Positions 15,545-23,941 of a stretch of DNA of 47,546 bases are shown piece after piece. Origin of the DNA: Mucilaginibacter aquaedulcis (GTDB lineage: Bacteria; Bacteroidota; Bacteroidia; Sphingobacteriales; Sphingobacteriaceae); assembly GCF_030409325.1 (NCBI RefSeq), contig NZ_JAUFPR010000004.1:1-47546 (forward strand), written 5' to 3'. Under the pieces are notes generated by a model. It ran no database searches. It was not told the origin of the DNA and worked only from the letters and a program-made list of their open reading frames with translations. A program made the position numbers and the translations under genes. The stretch's first letter is position 1; each line of letters opens with the position of its first letter.

Positions 15545-16702
15545 CTACGCCTGATGTTGCCGTTGCACCCTGCGGTGCGTAACATTCCTGACGGTTTTTG
15601 TTTTGGTCTTTTTGCGTTTACCCAGCCAAATGATAAATCCGGTTATGGGCAGCGAGGCACAAATTAAACTGGCCAGAAAGGCGATTATTTTGGTGGTTAT
15701 CCCCCCTATTTGCCCTACGTGCAAATCGTAGTTCATCTCGTTCATCTTGAGGCCGGGACTTTTCTTAGCTTGCGGGGTTTGCTTTAACAGCTTGCCGGTA
15801 TATTTTTCAAAAATGTACTCGTCGCTATTATAAAAATGCAGGGCTTGCGCATAGGCACTGATACCTATCACACCGGCAGCCGAAGCATCATCATTAATAA
15901 AAAACATTTCGGCCTTAGGTGAGCGGGCTTGGGCTATGGTAAAAGCCCTGTCAACAACCGTTTTATTTTCAATCTTCCCTTTTAACAACGAATCTGATTT
16001 CAGTATCTCTTTTTCTGAGGGATATGCCTTGCCCAGGTTGGCGGTAGTGTAAATACCTTCACGCACAGAATCAAACACCATAGATAAACCTGTTATAGAT
16101 AATATGATGGCTATAGAAGTAGCGTAGAAACCCAATACATTGTGCAGGTCATAATTAACCCGGCGCCAGCGGCCATTCCATTTTATATTGAAACTGCGTT
16201 TGCGGTCGCTTTTGCGTTTGGGCCACCATAATATGAGCCCGGTGATCATGATCACCATAAATATGATGACCGATATACCTACCACCAGGCTACCCACTTT
16301 GGCAGGTAATAGCAGATACAGGTGTATGTACTCCACAATGATAAAAAAGTTTTTCATCGGGTTTTCTGTATGAGTAACCTGCCCGGTGTAGGGGTTCAGG
16401 TACACATAAAGCATACCATCTTTGGGCAAATTAACAAGTACGCCTGCGGGCCTGTCTACCCCGTAATAGTACATATAGGTGGCAGTAGCACCTTTATGGC
16501 CTTTAAGCGCTTCGGCTTTTAATACAGATGGCGGCAGGTAAGGTTTATACTGCACCTCCACATGGCGATACTTTTGCATGGCATCCTGTATATCATCCTG
16601 AAAACAGAACAAGCAGCCGGTAATACTCACTATAAACACCACCAGCCCGGATATAAATCCGAGCCAGCGATGACAAAACAGTATGATCTTTTTAAAGGTC
16701 AT
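15545..16702 (-). CDS. PepSY-associated transmembrane protein (iron-uptake associated)
   Basis: A 385-residue membrane protein of the PepSY_TM family. It has an N-terminal helix (RWLGFISGLVVFIVSITGCLFCF), two central helices around VGSLVVGISVIIFMVIMITGLILWWP and NVLGFYATSIAIILSITGLSMVF, and a final helix before the GKRKK tail, with periplasmic PepSY-like segments between. His residues in RWLG/HRWLG and NYDLHN positions resemble the haem-linked His of related reductase-like proteins. It begins 9 bp after the TonB-dependent receptor stop, so the two form an operon; relatives in this position are usually iron-regulated and are proposed to reduce or move siderophore iron. The substrate is not known. 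Confidence 0.88.
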   Translation of the reverse strand: MTFKKIILFCHRWLGFISGLVVFIVSITGCLFCFQDDIQDAMQKYRHVEVQYKPYLPPSVLKAEALKGHKGATATYMYYYGVDRPAGVLVNLPKDGMLYVYLNPYTGQVTHTENPMKNFFIIVEYIHLYLLLPAKVGSLVVGISVIIFMVIMITGLILWWPKRKSDRKRSFNIKWNGRWRRVNYDLHNVLGFYATSIAIILSITGLSMVFDSVREGIYTTANLGKAYPSEKEILKSDSLLKGKIENKTVVDRAFTIAQARSPKAEMFFINDDASAAGVIGISAYAQALHFYNSDEYIFEKYTGKLLKQTPQAKKSPGLKMNEMNYDLHVGQIGGITTKIIAFLASLICASLPITGFIIWLGKRKKTKTKTVRNVTHRRVQRQHQA

Positions 16703-16711
16703 GTTTATGTT

Positions 16712-19129
16712 TTAAAATTTGTAGGTAAAGCTAAGTGCGTAACTTCTTAATCTTTGTGGATTAACGGTGGTGTAACCTATCCAGTATTTTTCATTAGTAA
16801 GGTTATCCAATTTAAACCCAACACGGTAACGGCTTACATCGTAAAATACCGAAGAATTTAACACCGTGTAAGATGGTAAGGTAAATACACCTATTGTTTT
16901 ACTGTTCACAACTTTATTGTCGCTGGCATAATTACCGCCAAATCCAAATCCAAGACCTTTTACAGCACCTTTTGAAATACGGTAGCTTGCCCAGAAGTTA
17001 GCCTGATATGGTGAACCTGCAGTTGACGGACGTAGGCCTTCAACAGAGGCATCAGCTGTTTTCTCTAATTTTGAATTGTTATACGAAAAACCTGCCACTA
17101 TATTTAAACCTACTATTGGGTTGGCTATAACTTCGGCTTCAATACCACGGCTAAATTGTGTACCGTCCTGTACAGACAAGTTTGGCACATCTGAAGGGCG
17201 CACAATGTCTTTCACCTTAATATCGTAATAGCTTAGGGTACTGCTTAATTTACCTTCAAATAAATCAACCTTAACACCGCCCTCTATCTGGTTGGCTTGC
17301 TCAGGTTTTAGTGGCTTGTTATCAACTGTTGTACCTGTTTGGTTATTAAAGCCATTTTGATAGTTGGCAAAGATAGAAACATGATCCTTTATTGGTTGGT
17401 AGATTAATCCAAATTTTGGCGCAAACGCGGTTTGCTTAAACCCTCCTGAAGTAGTTTTAGTATCCGGGCTGTAATTACCTTTATTATCAAAACGATCTAC
17501 ACGTAAGGCTGCAGAAGCCATTAACTGATCTGTTATATTAAACACATCAGAAATATAGGCACTGTAAGTATTTATTTTGTAGATAGATGGATAGGTAAAA
17601 TCATATTTACCTCCAGCATATAAAGCTTCCATAGCAGATTTATTAAAACCTGAATAGTCATGGTTACCTACGGTAGAAACCGCATCAAGCGTGCTGCCAA
17701 AGAAAAACTGGTTTGAGTTTTCCCTGTAAAAATCCAAGCCTCCAACAAAGCGGTTCCTGAATTTTCCTATCTTAAAATCGCCGTTAAAGTTTTGCTGTAT
17801 CTCGATCATATCATCTGTACTGTTACGGGTTGATTGATCGTTACGGGAAATTGAATCGCCTGCCAGTAAATAAAAGTAAGGGCCAAATCCGTTTGAGTAG
17901 CTATGGCTCGCGCTAAAGTTTGTGCTTGATGTCCAGGCATCAGATATTTTATATTTTACCTGGCCAAAAAAGTTGGCAGTTCTTGACGTTTGGGTTAAAT
18001 CATTTCCGGTATAGCTTTGCTTATAATCAAGGTTAAGTTCATCAGCACGGTTATGTCCTAAAGCAGCAATGGTTTGCCCGAAAGGGAAAAAGAATATCGA
18101 CTTGCCAATATTTTTGCCGTAGAATAACTCGGCATCAAACGAAATGGTTAACCTGTCTGTAGCTTTGTATAACAGGCTTGGCGCTATTGACCAATTTCTG
18201 TTAAAGCCGGTGTTTTGAAAGCTGCCATCATTGTTAAACGCTGTATTTAAACGGAACAGCACTTTATTTTTAGCATCTAACGGAGTATTTATATCAAGTG
18301 CAACACGGTGAAAATCGTAATTACCATCGGCAAAGGTAACTTCACCTCCAAATGATTCATAAGGCTTTTTGGTTACGCGGTTAATTAAACCACCATATGA
18401 AGTTAAAGTACTTCCGAACAATGTAGCTGAAGGGCCTTTAATAACTTCAATCCTATCCAGGTTTATTGCATCAATAGTTGAAGTTACATTACCTGCAATA
18501 CCATTTCTGAGCTGGCTTTGAACAATAAAACCACGTGAGTTATAATAAGCCCCGCCATCGCCACCTCTGCCTGTAGCTTCCCACATTTTTTGTATGCCGG
18601 GAGCATTCCTTAAAGCATCATCAACAGAAAAAACCTGTTGTTCCTGTAATAGTTGATTAGTGATGGTAGTGTAAACCTGAGCATTTTCAAGATTGCTTAG
18701 CGGCATTTTAGCCACATCTACACTCCTTTTGGCCTGAAACTTGTTTACCTTTTTTCCGCTTACGCTTACTTCCTGCAAGTTATTGGTAGCATTATTTACA
18801 GTAAACTGAGGTAAAGTAAGTGTTTGTCCGGCAGATACTTCAACCAGTGTTTCCTGGCGTTTACTGCCAATCTGGGATATTACTATTGTATATTTACCTT
18901 CAGGAGCTCTAAGTATGAAATCACCGTTTTCATCGGTAACAGTTCCGTATTTGGTATCTTTTAATGTAACCGAAACGTTTTCGGCAGGGCCATCGCCCTG
19001 AATTACTACATGCCCTTTAATAATACCTTTAACCTGTTGGGCACTTAGGTTCAGCGAGCCGAAAAGAAGTGTAATGGTTAAAATTGAAAGCAAAAATATT
19101 TTGTAAAAATTAAGTTGGGGTTGGTGCAT
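16712..19129 (-). CDS. TonB-dependent siderophore receptor
   Basis: An 805-residue outer-membrane receptor. After a signal peptide (LLFGSLNLSAQQ) comes a carboxypeptidase-like regulatory domain (GHVVIQGDGPAENVSVTLKD to about residue 110), a plug domain with NAPGIQKMWEATGRGGDGG and IEVIKGPSATLFGS, and a beta barrel ending YALSFTYKF with the terminal aromatic residue. The plug pattern fits the ferrichrome/FhuA-like siderophore group. ATG at 19129 is chosen over an in-frame start at 19153 because an 18-bp operator-like site occupies 19133-19150. It is the first gene of an operon with the PepSY membrane protein. The siderophore is not identifiable. Confidence 0.93.
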   Translation of the reverse strand: MHQPQLNFYKIFLLSILTITLLFGSLNLSAQQVKGIIKGHVVIQGDGPAENVSVTLKDTKYGTVTDENGDFILRAPEGKYTIVISQIGSKRQETLVEVSAGQTLTLPQFTVNNATNNLQEVSVSGKKVNKFQAKRSVDVAKMPLSNLENAQVYTTITNQLLQEQQVFSVDDALRNAPGIQKMWEATGRGGDGGAYYNSRGFIVQSQLRNGIAGNVTSTIDAINLDRIEVIKGPSATLFGSTLTSYGGLINRVTKKPYESFGGEVTFADGNYDFHRVALDINTPLDAKNKVLFRLNTAFNNDGSFQNTGFNRNWSIAPSLLYKATDRLTISFDAELFYGKNIGKSIFFFPFGQTIAALGHNRADELNLDYKQSYTGNDLTQTSRTANFFGQVKYKISDAWTSSTNFSASHSYSNGFGPYFYLLAGDSISRNDQSTRNSTDDMIEIQQNFNGDFKIGKFRNRFVGGLDFYRENSNQFFFGSTLDAVSTVGNHDYSGFNKSAMEALYAGGKYDFTYPSIYKINTYSAYISDVFNITDQLMASAALRVDRFDNKGNYSPDTKTTSGGFKQTAFAPKFGLIYQPIKDHVSIFANYQNGFNNQTGTTVDNKPLKPEQANQIEGGVKVDLFEGKLSSTLSYYDIKVKDIVRPSDVPNLSVQDGTQFSRGIEAEVIANPIVGLNIVAGFSYNNSKLEKTADASVEGLRPSTAGSPYQANFWASYRISKGAVKGLGFGFGGNYASDNKVVNSKTIGVFTLPSYTVLNSSVFYDVSRYRVGFKLDNLTNEKYWIGYTTVNPQRLRSYALSFTYKF

Positions 19130-19132
19130 TTT

Positions 19133-19150
19133 ATTTAGACTAATTATAAA
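19133..19150 (-). promoter_or_regulatory. Putative iron-responsive operator, proximal copy
   Basis: On the minus strand the site reads TTTATAATTAGTCTAAAT, 3 bp before the receptor ATG. It matches the distal copy at 19192-19209 at 15 of 18 positions and is itself an imperfect dyad (TTTA with TAAA). Fur-type sites in this phylum are of this AT-rich, TTTA/TAAA form, but the factor is inferred. Confidence 0.45.
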
Positions 19151-19191
19151 CAATGGCCAAAAGTAAGACAGATTGCCTTACAATCCAAATT

Positions 19192-19209
19192 ATCTATACT
19201 AATTCTAAA
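19192..19209 (-). promoter_or_regulatory. Putative iron-responsive operator, distal copy
   Basis: Minus-strand TTTAGAATTAGTATAGAT, 59 bp further upstream than the proximal copy and in the same orientation. A pair of copies before a siderophore receptor suggests cooperative repression by a Fur-like protein. Confidence 0.45.
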
Positions 19210-19249
19210 TAATAGTTGTGATTTTAGTGTATTTATAACACTTAGCCAC

Positions 19250-20185
19250 TTAAATATCCATCACCTCTTTCTTCTTTTTACTCTTCATTCGCTTAGGTAC
19301 AAATTCAAGTATCTCGTTTTTAAGGGCCTCAATCATACGTCTCTTTAAAAAGTTACGCTGTATTACAATACTTACCTCACGCGCAGGTTCGGGCGATTTA
19401 AAGTAACGCACCTTATCAAGCTGTTTATCGCTCAACTCGGCCAGGGCCAGTTCGGGTAGTATAGTGGCGCCATTATTTTGATCAACCATACGTTTCAGGG
19501 TTTCTACACTACCGGTATTGTATTCAAAATGCATAAATCCTTTGGTTGATTTACGGCGCTGGCAAATGTTTAAAACCTGCTCGCGCATACAATGCCCCTC
19601 GTTAAGCACCCAGATCTCTTCCATATCAATATCCTCGGGGTTAATATTTTTCTTTTTAGAGAGTTTGCTGTTTTTGGATACGTAAGCCACAAAATTCTCA
19701 TAAAAAACCGGAATCTCGGTCAGCGTGCTTTCATGCAGCGGAGTCGACATGATACCACAGTCAATCATGCCCAGCTTTAATTGCTGTATGATCTCCTCGG
19801 TTGTTTGCTCCCAAACAATGAGTTTTACCTGCGGATATTTTTGAATAAAGCCATGTATTATTTTAGGCAGAATGTAAGGCGATACGGTGGGTATAATGCC
19901 CACACGCAATTCACCCGAAAGTTCTTTTTGGCGATCGGTGATAATTTCTTTTATCTTTTCACTTTCTGATAGCATCACCCGGGCCTGGCTAATGATCTCA
20001 ACGCCTATTTCTGTTGGGGTTACGGGTTGTTTGCTGCGGTCAAATATTTTAACGCCGAGGGTATCTTCCAGCTTTTGTACCTGCATGCTTAGTGTGGGCT
20101 GTGTTACGAAGCATTTTTCGGCTGCTAATACAAAACTACGGTAGGTATCAACAGCTACAATATATTCAAGTTGCGTAATTGTCAT
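19250..20185 (-). CDS. oxyR: LysR-family peroxide sensor OxyR
   Basis: A 311-residue LysR-type regulator. The N-terminal winged helix (MTITQLEYIVAVDTYRSFVLAAEKCFVTQPTLS) is followed by a linker helix and a substrate-like domain. The peroxide-sensing cysteines lie in NEGHCMREQVLNIC at residues 199 and 208, the same numbers as in Escherichia coli OxyR, so disulfide sensing of hydrogen peroxide is well supported. It is divergent from a catalase gene with 88 bp between the two starts and an ATAG-n7-CTAT half operator adjoining its ATG. The lysine-rich tail (RMKSKKKKEV) is unusual. Confidence 0.95.
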   Translation of the reverse strand: MTITQLEYIVAVDTYRSFVLAAEKCFVTQPTLSMQVQKLEDTLGVKIFDRSKQPVTPTEIGVEIISQARVMLSESEKIKEIITDRQKELSGELRVGIIPTVSPYILPKIIHGFIQKYPQVKLIVWEQTTEEIIQQLKLGMIDCGIMSTPLHESTLTEIPVFYENFVAYVSKNSKLSKKKNINPEDIDMEEIWVLNEGHCMREQVLNICQRRKSTKGFMHFEYNTGSVETLKRMVDQNNGATILPELALAELSDKQLDKVRYFKSPEPAREVSIVIQRNFLKRRMIEALKNEILEFVPKRMKSKKKKEVMDI

Positions 20186-20230
20186 ATAGATAAATTCTAT
20201 TCAAATATAACAATTATTGATTTTTTCTAT
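20186..20230. promoter_or_regulatory. OxyR-like operator between oxyR and catalase
   Basis: ATAGATAAATTCTAT at 20186-20200 matches 9 of the 10 fixed positions of the OxyR half site ATAGnTnnnAnCTAT. A weaker copy, ATTGATTTTTTCTAT at 20216-20230, matches 7 or 8 of 10 and starts exactly 30 bp later. The first copy abuts the oxyR start codon, which fits autorepression. The usual 22-bp spacing of the two halves is not seen. Confidence 0.5.
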
Positions 20231-20273
20231 TAAATTTTTATAATGACTTTTGAAACAGAAAACCAAATTACTC

Positions 20274-21767
20274 ATGGAAACCAACAAAAAAAAATTAACC
20301 ACAGCCTCGGGCATACCTTATGTTGAGCATGAAAACTCCTTAACAGCGGGCCCAAGAGGACCGATACTTCTACAAGACTTTATCCTGCACGAAAAGATGG
20401 CTCATTTTAACCGAGAGCGCATACCCGAGCGTGTTGTACATGCTAAAGGTTCGGGTGCTTATGGCAAGCTGACCATTACTCATGACATATCAAAATATAC
20501 CCGCGCCAAAATATTTAATACCATAGGTAAGGAAACCAAACTTTTTCTTCGCTTTTCAACCGTGGGTGGCGAAAAAGGATCGGCTGATACCGAGCGCGAC
20601 CCACGCGGCTTCGCCATTAAATTTTATACGGAGGATGGTAACTGGGATTTGGTTGGTAACAATACGCCGGTTTTCTTTATTAAGGATCCTAAAAAATTCA
20701 GCGATTTTATTCACACTCAAAAACGCGACCCTTATACCAATACTAAAAGCGCTACTATGGTATGGGATTTTTGGTCGCTGAACCCTGAAAGCCTGCACCA
20801 GGTAACAATTTTAATGAGCGACAGGGGCACACCCTACGGCTACCGCCATATGGATGGTTTCGGAAGCCATACTTTCTCATTTATCAACGCTAAAAATGAA
20901 AGGTTCTGGGTTAAGTTCCATTTTAAAAGCCAACAGGGCATCAAAAACTTTACAGATGCCGAAGCCGGCGAAATGCGCGGAAAAGCTCCTGATTTTGCAC
21001 AGCATGATCTGTTAACTGCCATTGATAATGGCAATTTCCCTAAATGGGATATGAAAATTCAGGTAATGCCCGAAGCTGATGCCAAAACATACCACATTAA
21101 TCCGTTCGACCTGACCAAGGTTTGGCCTCATGCCGATTATCCGCTGATTGATGTAGGCGTACTGGAGCTTAACGAAAACCCTGATAATTATTTTGCCCAC
21201 GTTGAACAGGCTGCCTTTGCACCGGCGCATGTAATTGATGGCGTAGGTTACTCGCCCGATAAAATGCTGCAGGGCCGTATACTTTCCTATCCCGATGCGC
21301 AACGTTACCGTTTAGGCGGCAACTATGAGCAGATACCGGTAAACAAATGTCCGTACCTGGTGAGCAACTACCAGCGCGACGGCCAGATGCGTGTTGACGG
21401 AAATCATGGCTCGGGCCCTAACTATTTCCCTAACAGTTTTGATAATATTGAACCTGACCAAAGCTACAAGGAACCAGCCTGGGATTTTGGCCACGGTGTT
21501 GCTGATTGGTATGACCGTAACGCCGAAGGTGAAAATGATCACTACACCCAGCCGGGCAATTTATATCGCCTGATGGATGAGCAGCAAAAACATGACCTCA
21601 TCAGCAATATTGTAAATTCCATGAGTGGTATAGAAGGCCCTAAAAAAGACCAGATAATTAACCGCCAGCTGTGCCACTGGTTCCGTGCCGATATCAGCTT
21701 GGGTATGGCCATTGCCAAAGGCCTGCAACTTGATCTGAACGAAACCATGAAACAAATGCCGGCTTAA
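20274..21767 (+). CDS. katA: Catalase (monofunctional, haem, clade 3-like)
   Basis: A 497-residue catalase that splits hydrogen peroxide. Distal His56 lies in RIPERVVHAKGSGAYG, the catalytic Asn in DLVGNNTPVFFIKDP at about 129, and the proximal Tyr in RILSYPDAQRYRLGGNY. FLRFSTVGGEKGSADTERDPRGFA is the family signature. The length is that of small-subunit catalases. A TTG start at 20250 would add 8 residues; the ATG at 20274 matches family N-termini. It is divergent from oxyR and probably controlled by it. Confidence 0.97.
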   Translation: METNKKKLTTASGIPYVEHENSLTAGPRGPILLQDFILHEKMAHFNRERIPERVVHAKGSGAYGKLTITHDISKYTRAKIFNTIGKETKLFLRFSTVGGEKGSADTERDPRGFAIKFYTEDGNWDLVGNNTPVFFIKDPKKFSDFIHTQKRDPYTNTKSATMVWDFWSLNPESLHQVTILMSDRGTPYGYRHMDGFGSHTFSFINAKNERFWVKFHFKSQQGIKNFTDAEAGEMRGKAPDFAQHDLLTAIDNGNFPKWDMKIQVMPEADAKTYHINPFDLTKVWPHADYPLIDVGVLELNENPDNYFAHVEQAAFAPAHVIDGVGYSPDKMLQGRILSYPDAQRYRLGGNYEQIPVNKCPYLVSNYQRDGQMRVDGNHGSGPNYFPNSFDNIEPDQSYKEPAWDFGHGVADWYDRNAEGENDHYTQPGNLYRLMDEQQKHDLISNIVNSMSGIEGPKKDQIINRQLCHWFRADISLGMAIAKGLQLDLNETMKQMPA

Positions 21768-21770
21768 GTG

Positions 21771-21917
21771 TAAGTGGGTTGTACCTGATACGTTTTACTT
21801 AGTACGTTATAAAAATATAAACGCCCCGAAGAATTAATCATCGGGGCGTTTTGTTTATTGTGAGTTTTATTGACTCAATAACGTACTAAGTAAAACGTAT
21901 CACGTACAACCCACTTA
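21771..21917. repeat. Facing heptad arrays (anchor TAC) around a terminator
   Basis: The left arm (21771-21810) and right arm (21878-21917) are 40-bp inverted repeats with a single mismatch. In the left arm TAC recurs at 21782, 21789, 21796 and 21803, exactly every 7 bp; in the right arm GTA recurs at 21883, 21890, 21897 and 21904. A terminator hairpin is nested between the arms, and the right arm includes the glmS stop codon. Confidence 0.88.
21820..21850. terminator. Bidirectional terminator between catalase and glmS
   Basis: AACGCCCCGA at 21820-21829 pairs with its complement at 21841-21850 around an 11-base loop, with T-rich sequence after. It lies within the larger inverted repeat and serves two convergent genes. 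Confidence 0.85.
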
Positions 21918-23750
21918 CTCGACTGTAACCGATTTGGCCAGGTTACGCGGCTGATCAACGTTACAGCCACGCATTACAGCTATATGGTAAGCCAATAGCT
22001 GCAATGGTATGGTAGCCACAAGCGGCACAAAAGCTTCATGAGTTTGAGGTATCTCGATCACATAATCGGCCATGTTACGTACCTCGGTGTCGCCTTCGGT
22101 AACAATGGCTATCACATGGCCCTTGCGGGCTTTTACTTCCTGTATGTTGCTGATCACCTTTTCGTATGATGAATGCTGTGTAGCTATAAATACAACCGGC
22201 ATTTCATCGTCAATTAAAGCTATCGGGCCGTGCTTCATCTCGGCTGCCGGATAACCTTCGGCGTGGATGTAGGAGATCTCCTTAAGTTTTAAAGCACCTT
22301 CCAAAGCCACTGGGAACGAGCTTCCCCTACCCAGGAACAAACAGTTGGTTGAATCTTTAAATCTTGCGGCAATTTCCTGTATCCGCTCATTTGATTTCAG
22401 TGCCTGCTCTACCAGATGAGGTACTTCATTTAGTTCTGTTAAATACTCAATGAGTTTACTTTGGGTTATGGTGCCGCGCTGCTGTGCTATATAAAAAGCT
22501 ATAAGTGTAAGCACGCTAACCTGTGCGGTAAAGGCCTTTGTTGATGCCACCCCAATTTCTGGGCCCGCGTGGGTGTAAACTCCGGCATGAGTAGCGCGTG
22601 GAATAGATGCACCCACCACATTACAAACGCCAAAAATGGTAGCACCCTTTTCTTTAGCCAATTCAATGGCCGCCATCGTATCCGCCGTTTCGCCCGATTG
22701 CGATATGGCTATTACCAGATCTTTCTCCGTAATGATGGGGTTACGATATCTGAACTCAGAGGCATACTCCACCTCAACCGGTACACGGGCATATTCTTCA
22801 ATCAGATACTCTCCTACCAAACCCGCATGCCATGATGTACCGCAGGCAACAATAATGATACGATCAACATTTTTCAGCTTCTCTGCATATTCTTTAATAC
22901 CCCCCAGCTGTACCTTGCCCTGTTGAGGGTAAATACGGCCGCGCAGGCAATCACGAATAGAACGGGGTTGCTCATATATCTCTTTTAACATAAAGTGATC
23001 GTAGCCGCCCTTTTCAAGCATTTCAAGCTTCAGGTCAAGCTCCTGCACGTACGGGGTTTGAACCGAGTTATCGATATTTTTGATCAGCAGGTTATCCCGT
23101 TTGATGTATGCTATTTCATTATCATTTAAATAGATCACATTTTTGGTGTATTCAACAATAGGCGTAGCGTCAGATGCTATAAAATATTCACCCTTGCCTA
23201 CACCAATAACCATCGGGCTGCCTTTACGGGCAGCAATTAACTGGTCGGGTTCATCAGCACTCATGATCACTATAGCATAAGCACCAATAACCTTGTTTAA
23301 AGCCACACGCACAGCATCGCGCAGATCAAGGCCTGCCTGTTGTTGTATATCCTCAATTAAATGAATTAATACTTCGGTATCTGTATCGCTTTTAAAAACA
23401 TGCCCTTTGGCCAGCAAGGTTTCTTTAATAATGCCATAGTTTTCAATAATGCCATTATGGATGATGGTTAGCTTACGATCTCCCGATGAGTGCGGGTGCG
23501 AATTTCTGTCGCTCGGCTCACCATGGGTTGCCCAGCGGGTATGGCCCATGCCTATTGATCCTTTTAGGTCGATGCCCTTTACAAACTGCTCCAGGTCATC
23601 AACTTTACCTGCCTTTTTATACACCTTGAGCTCCTGATCAAGCAAGGCAATACCGGCACTGTCATACCCCCGGTACTCTAACCGGTGAAGCCCTTTAATA
23701 ACTATCGGATAAGCGTCTCTATAACCTATATAACCTACAATTCCACACAT
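21915..23750 (-). CDS. glmS: Glutamine-fructose-6-phosphate aminotransferase (isomerizing)
   Basis: GlmS makes glucosamine-6-phosphate from fructose-6-phosphate and glutamine, the first step to UDP-GlcNAc. The 611-residue protein begins MCGIVGYIG with the catalytic Cys that becomes N-terminal after Met removal; HRLEYRGYDSAG, GHTRWATHG and HNGIIEN mark the glutaminase domain. Two SIS domains follow, with CGTSWHAG, SQSGETADT, GPEIGVASTKAFTAQ and GRGSSFPVALEGALKLKEIS; the protein ends with KSVTVE. A longer in-frame start at 23804 would bury the Cys and is rejected. It runs toward the catalase gene. Confidence 0.97.
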   Translation of the reverse strand: MCGIVGYIGYRDAYPIVIKGLHRLEYRGYDSAGIALLDQELKVYKKAGKVDDLEQFVKGIDLKGSIGMGHTRWATHGEPSDRNSHPHSSGDRKLTIIHNGIIENYGIIKETLLAKGHVFKSDTDTEVLIHLIEDIQQQAGLDLRDAVRVALNKVIGAYAIVIMSADEPDQLIAARKGSPMVIGVGKGEYFIASDATPIVEYTKNVIYLNDNEIAYIKRDNLLIKNIDNSVQTPYVQELDLKLEMLEKGGYDHFMLKEIYEQPRSIRDCLRGRIYPQQGKVQLGGIKEYAEKLKNVDRIIIVACGTSWHAGLVGEYLIEEYARVPVEVEYASEFRYRNPIITEKDLVIAISQSGETADTMAAIELAKEKGATIFGVCNVVGASIPRATHAGVYTHAGPEIGVASTKAFTAQVSVLTLIAFYIAQQRGTITQSKLIEYLTELNEVPHLVEQALKSNERIQEIAARFKDSTNCLFLGRGSSFPVALEGALKLKEISYIHAEGYPAAEMKHGPIALIDDEMPVVFIATQHSSYEKVISNIQEVKARKGHVIAIVTEGDTEVRNMADYVIEIPQTHEAFVPLVATIPLQLLAYHIAVMRGCNVDQPRNLAKSVTVE

Positions 23751-23898
23751 AATAAATTCTAATAAAATGCAAATTGAATAAAAATAATCAGCTATATAAC
23801 ACAAATGAGCCCTAATTATTTTGATTTTTTCAACTTAATCGTAGAGTTTTCCGGTACTTAAAAATAAATTTTAAAAAGTACAATTGGCTTAAATAAAA

Positions 23899-23917
23899 AA
23901 TCCCCTTAGCGGGGATT
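23899..23917 (-). terminator. Terminator after the DUF4270 gene
   Basis: AATCCCC at 23899-23905 pairs with GGGGATT at 23911-23917; read on the minus strand the stem is followed by TTTTTTA. It lies 25 bp past the DUF4270 stop. Confidence 0.75.
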
Positions 23918-23941
23918 CTTTTCATTAAAAATAGTATTCTT

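Noticed and set aside
23751..23900. glmS ribozyme in the glmS leader
   Set aside because: No matching structure or core sequence; the ribozyme is known from Firmicutes-type genomes.
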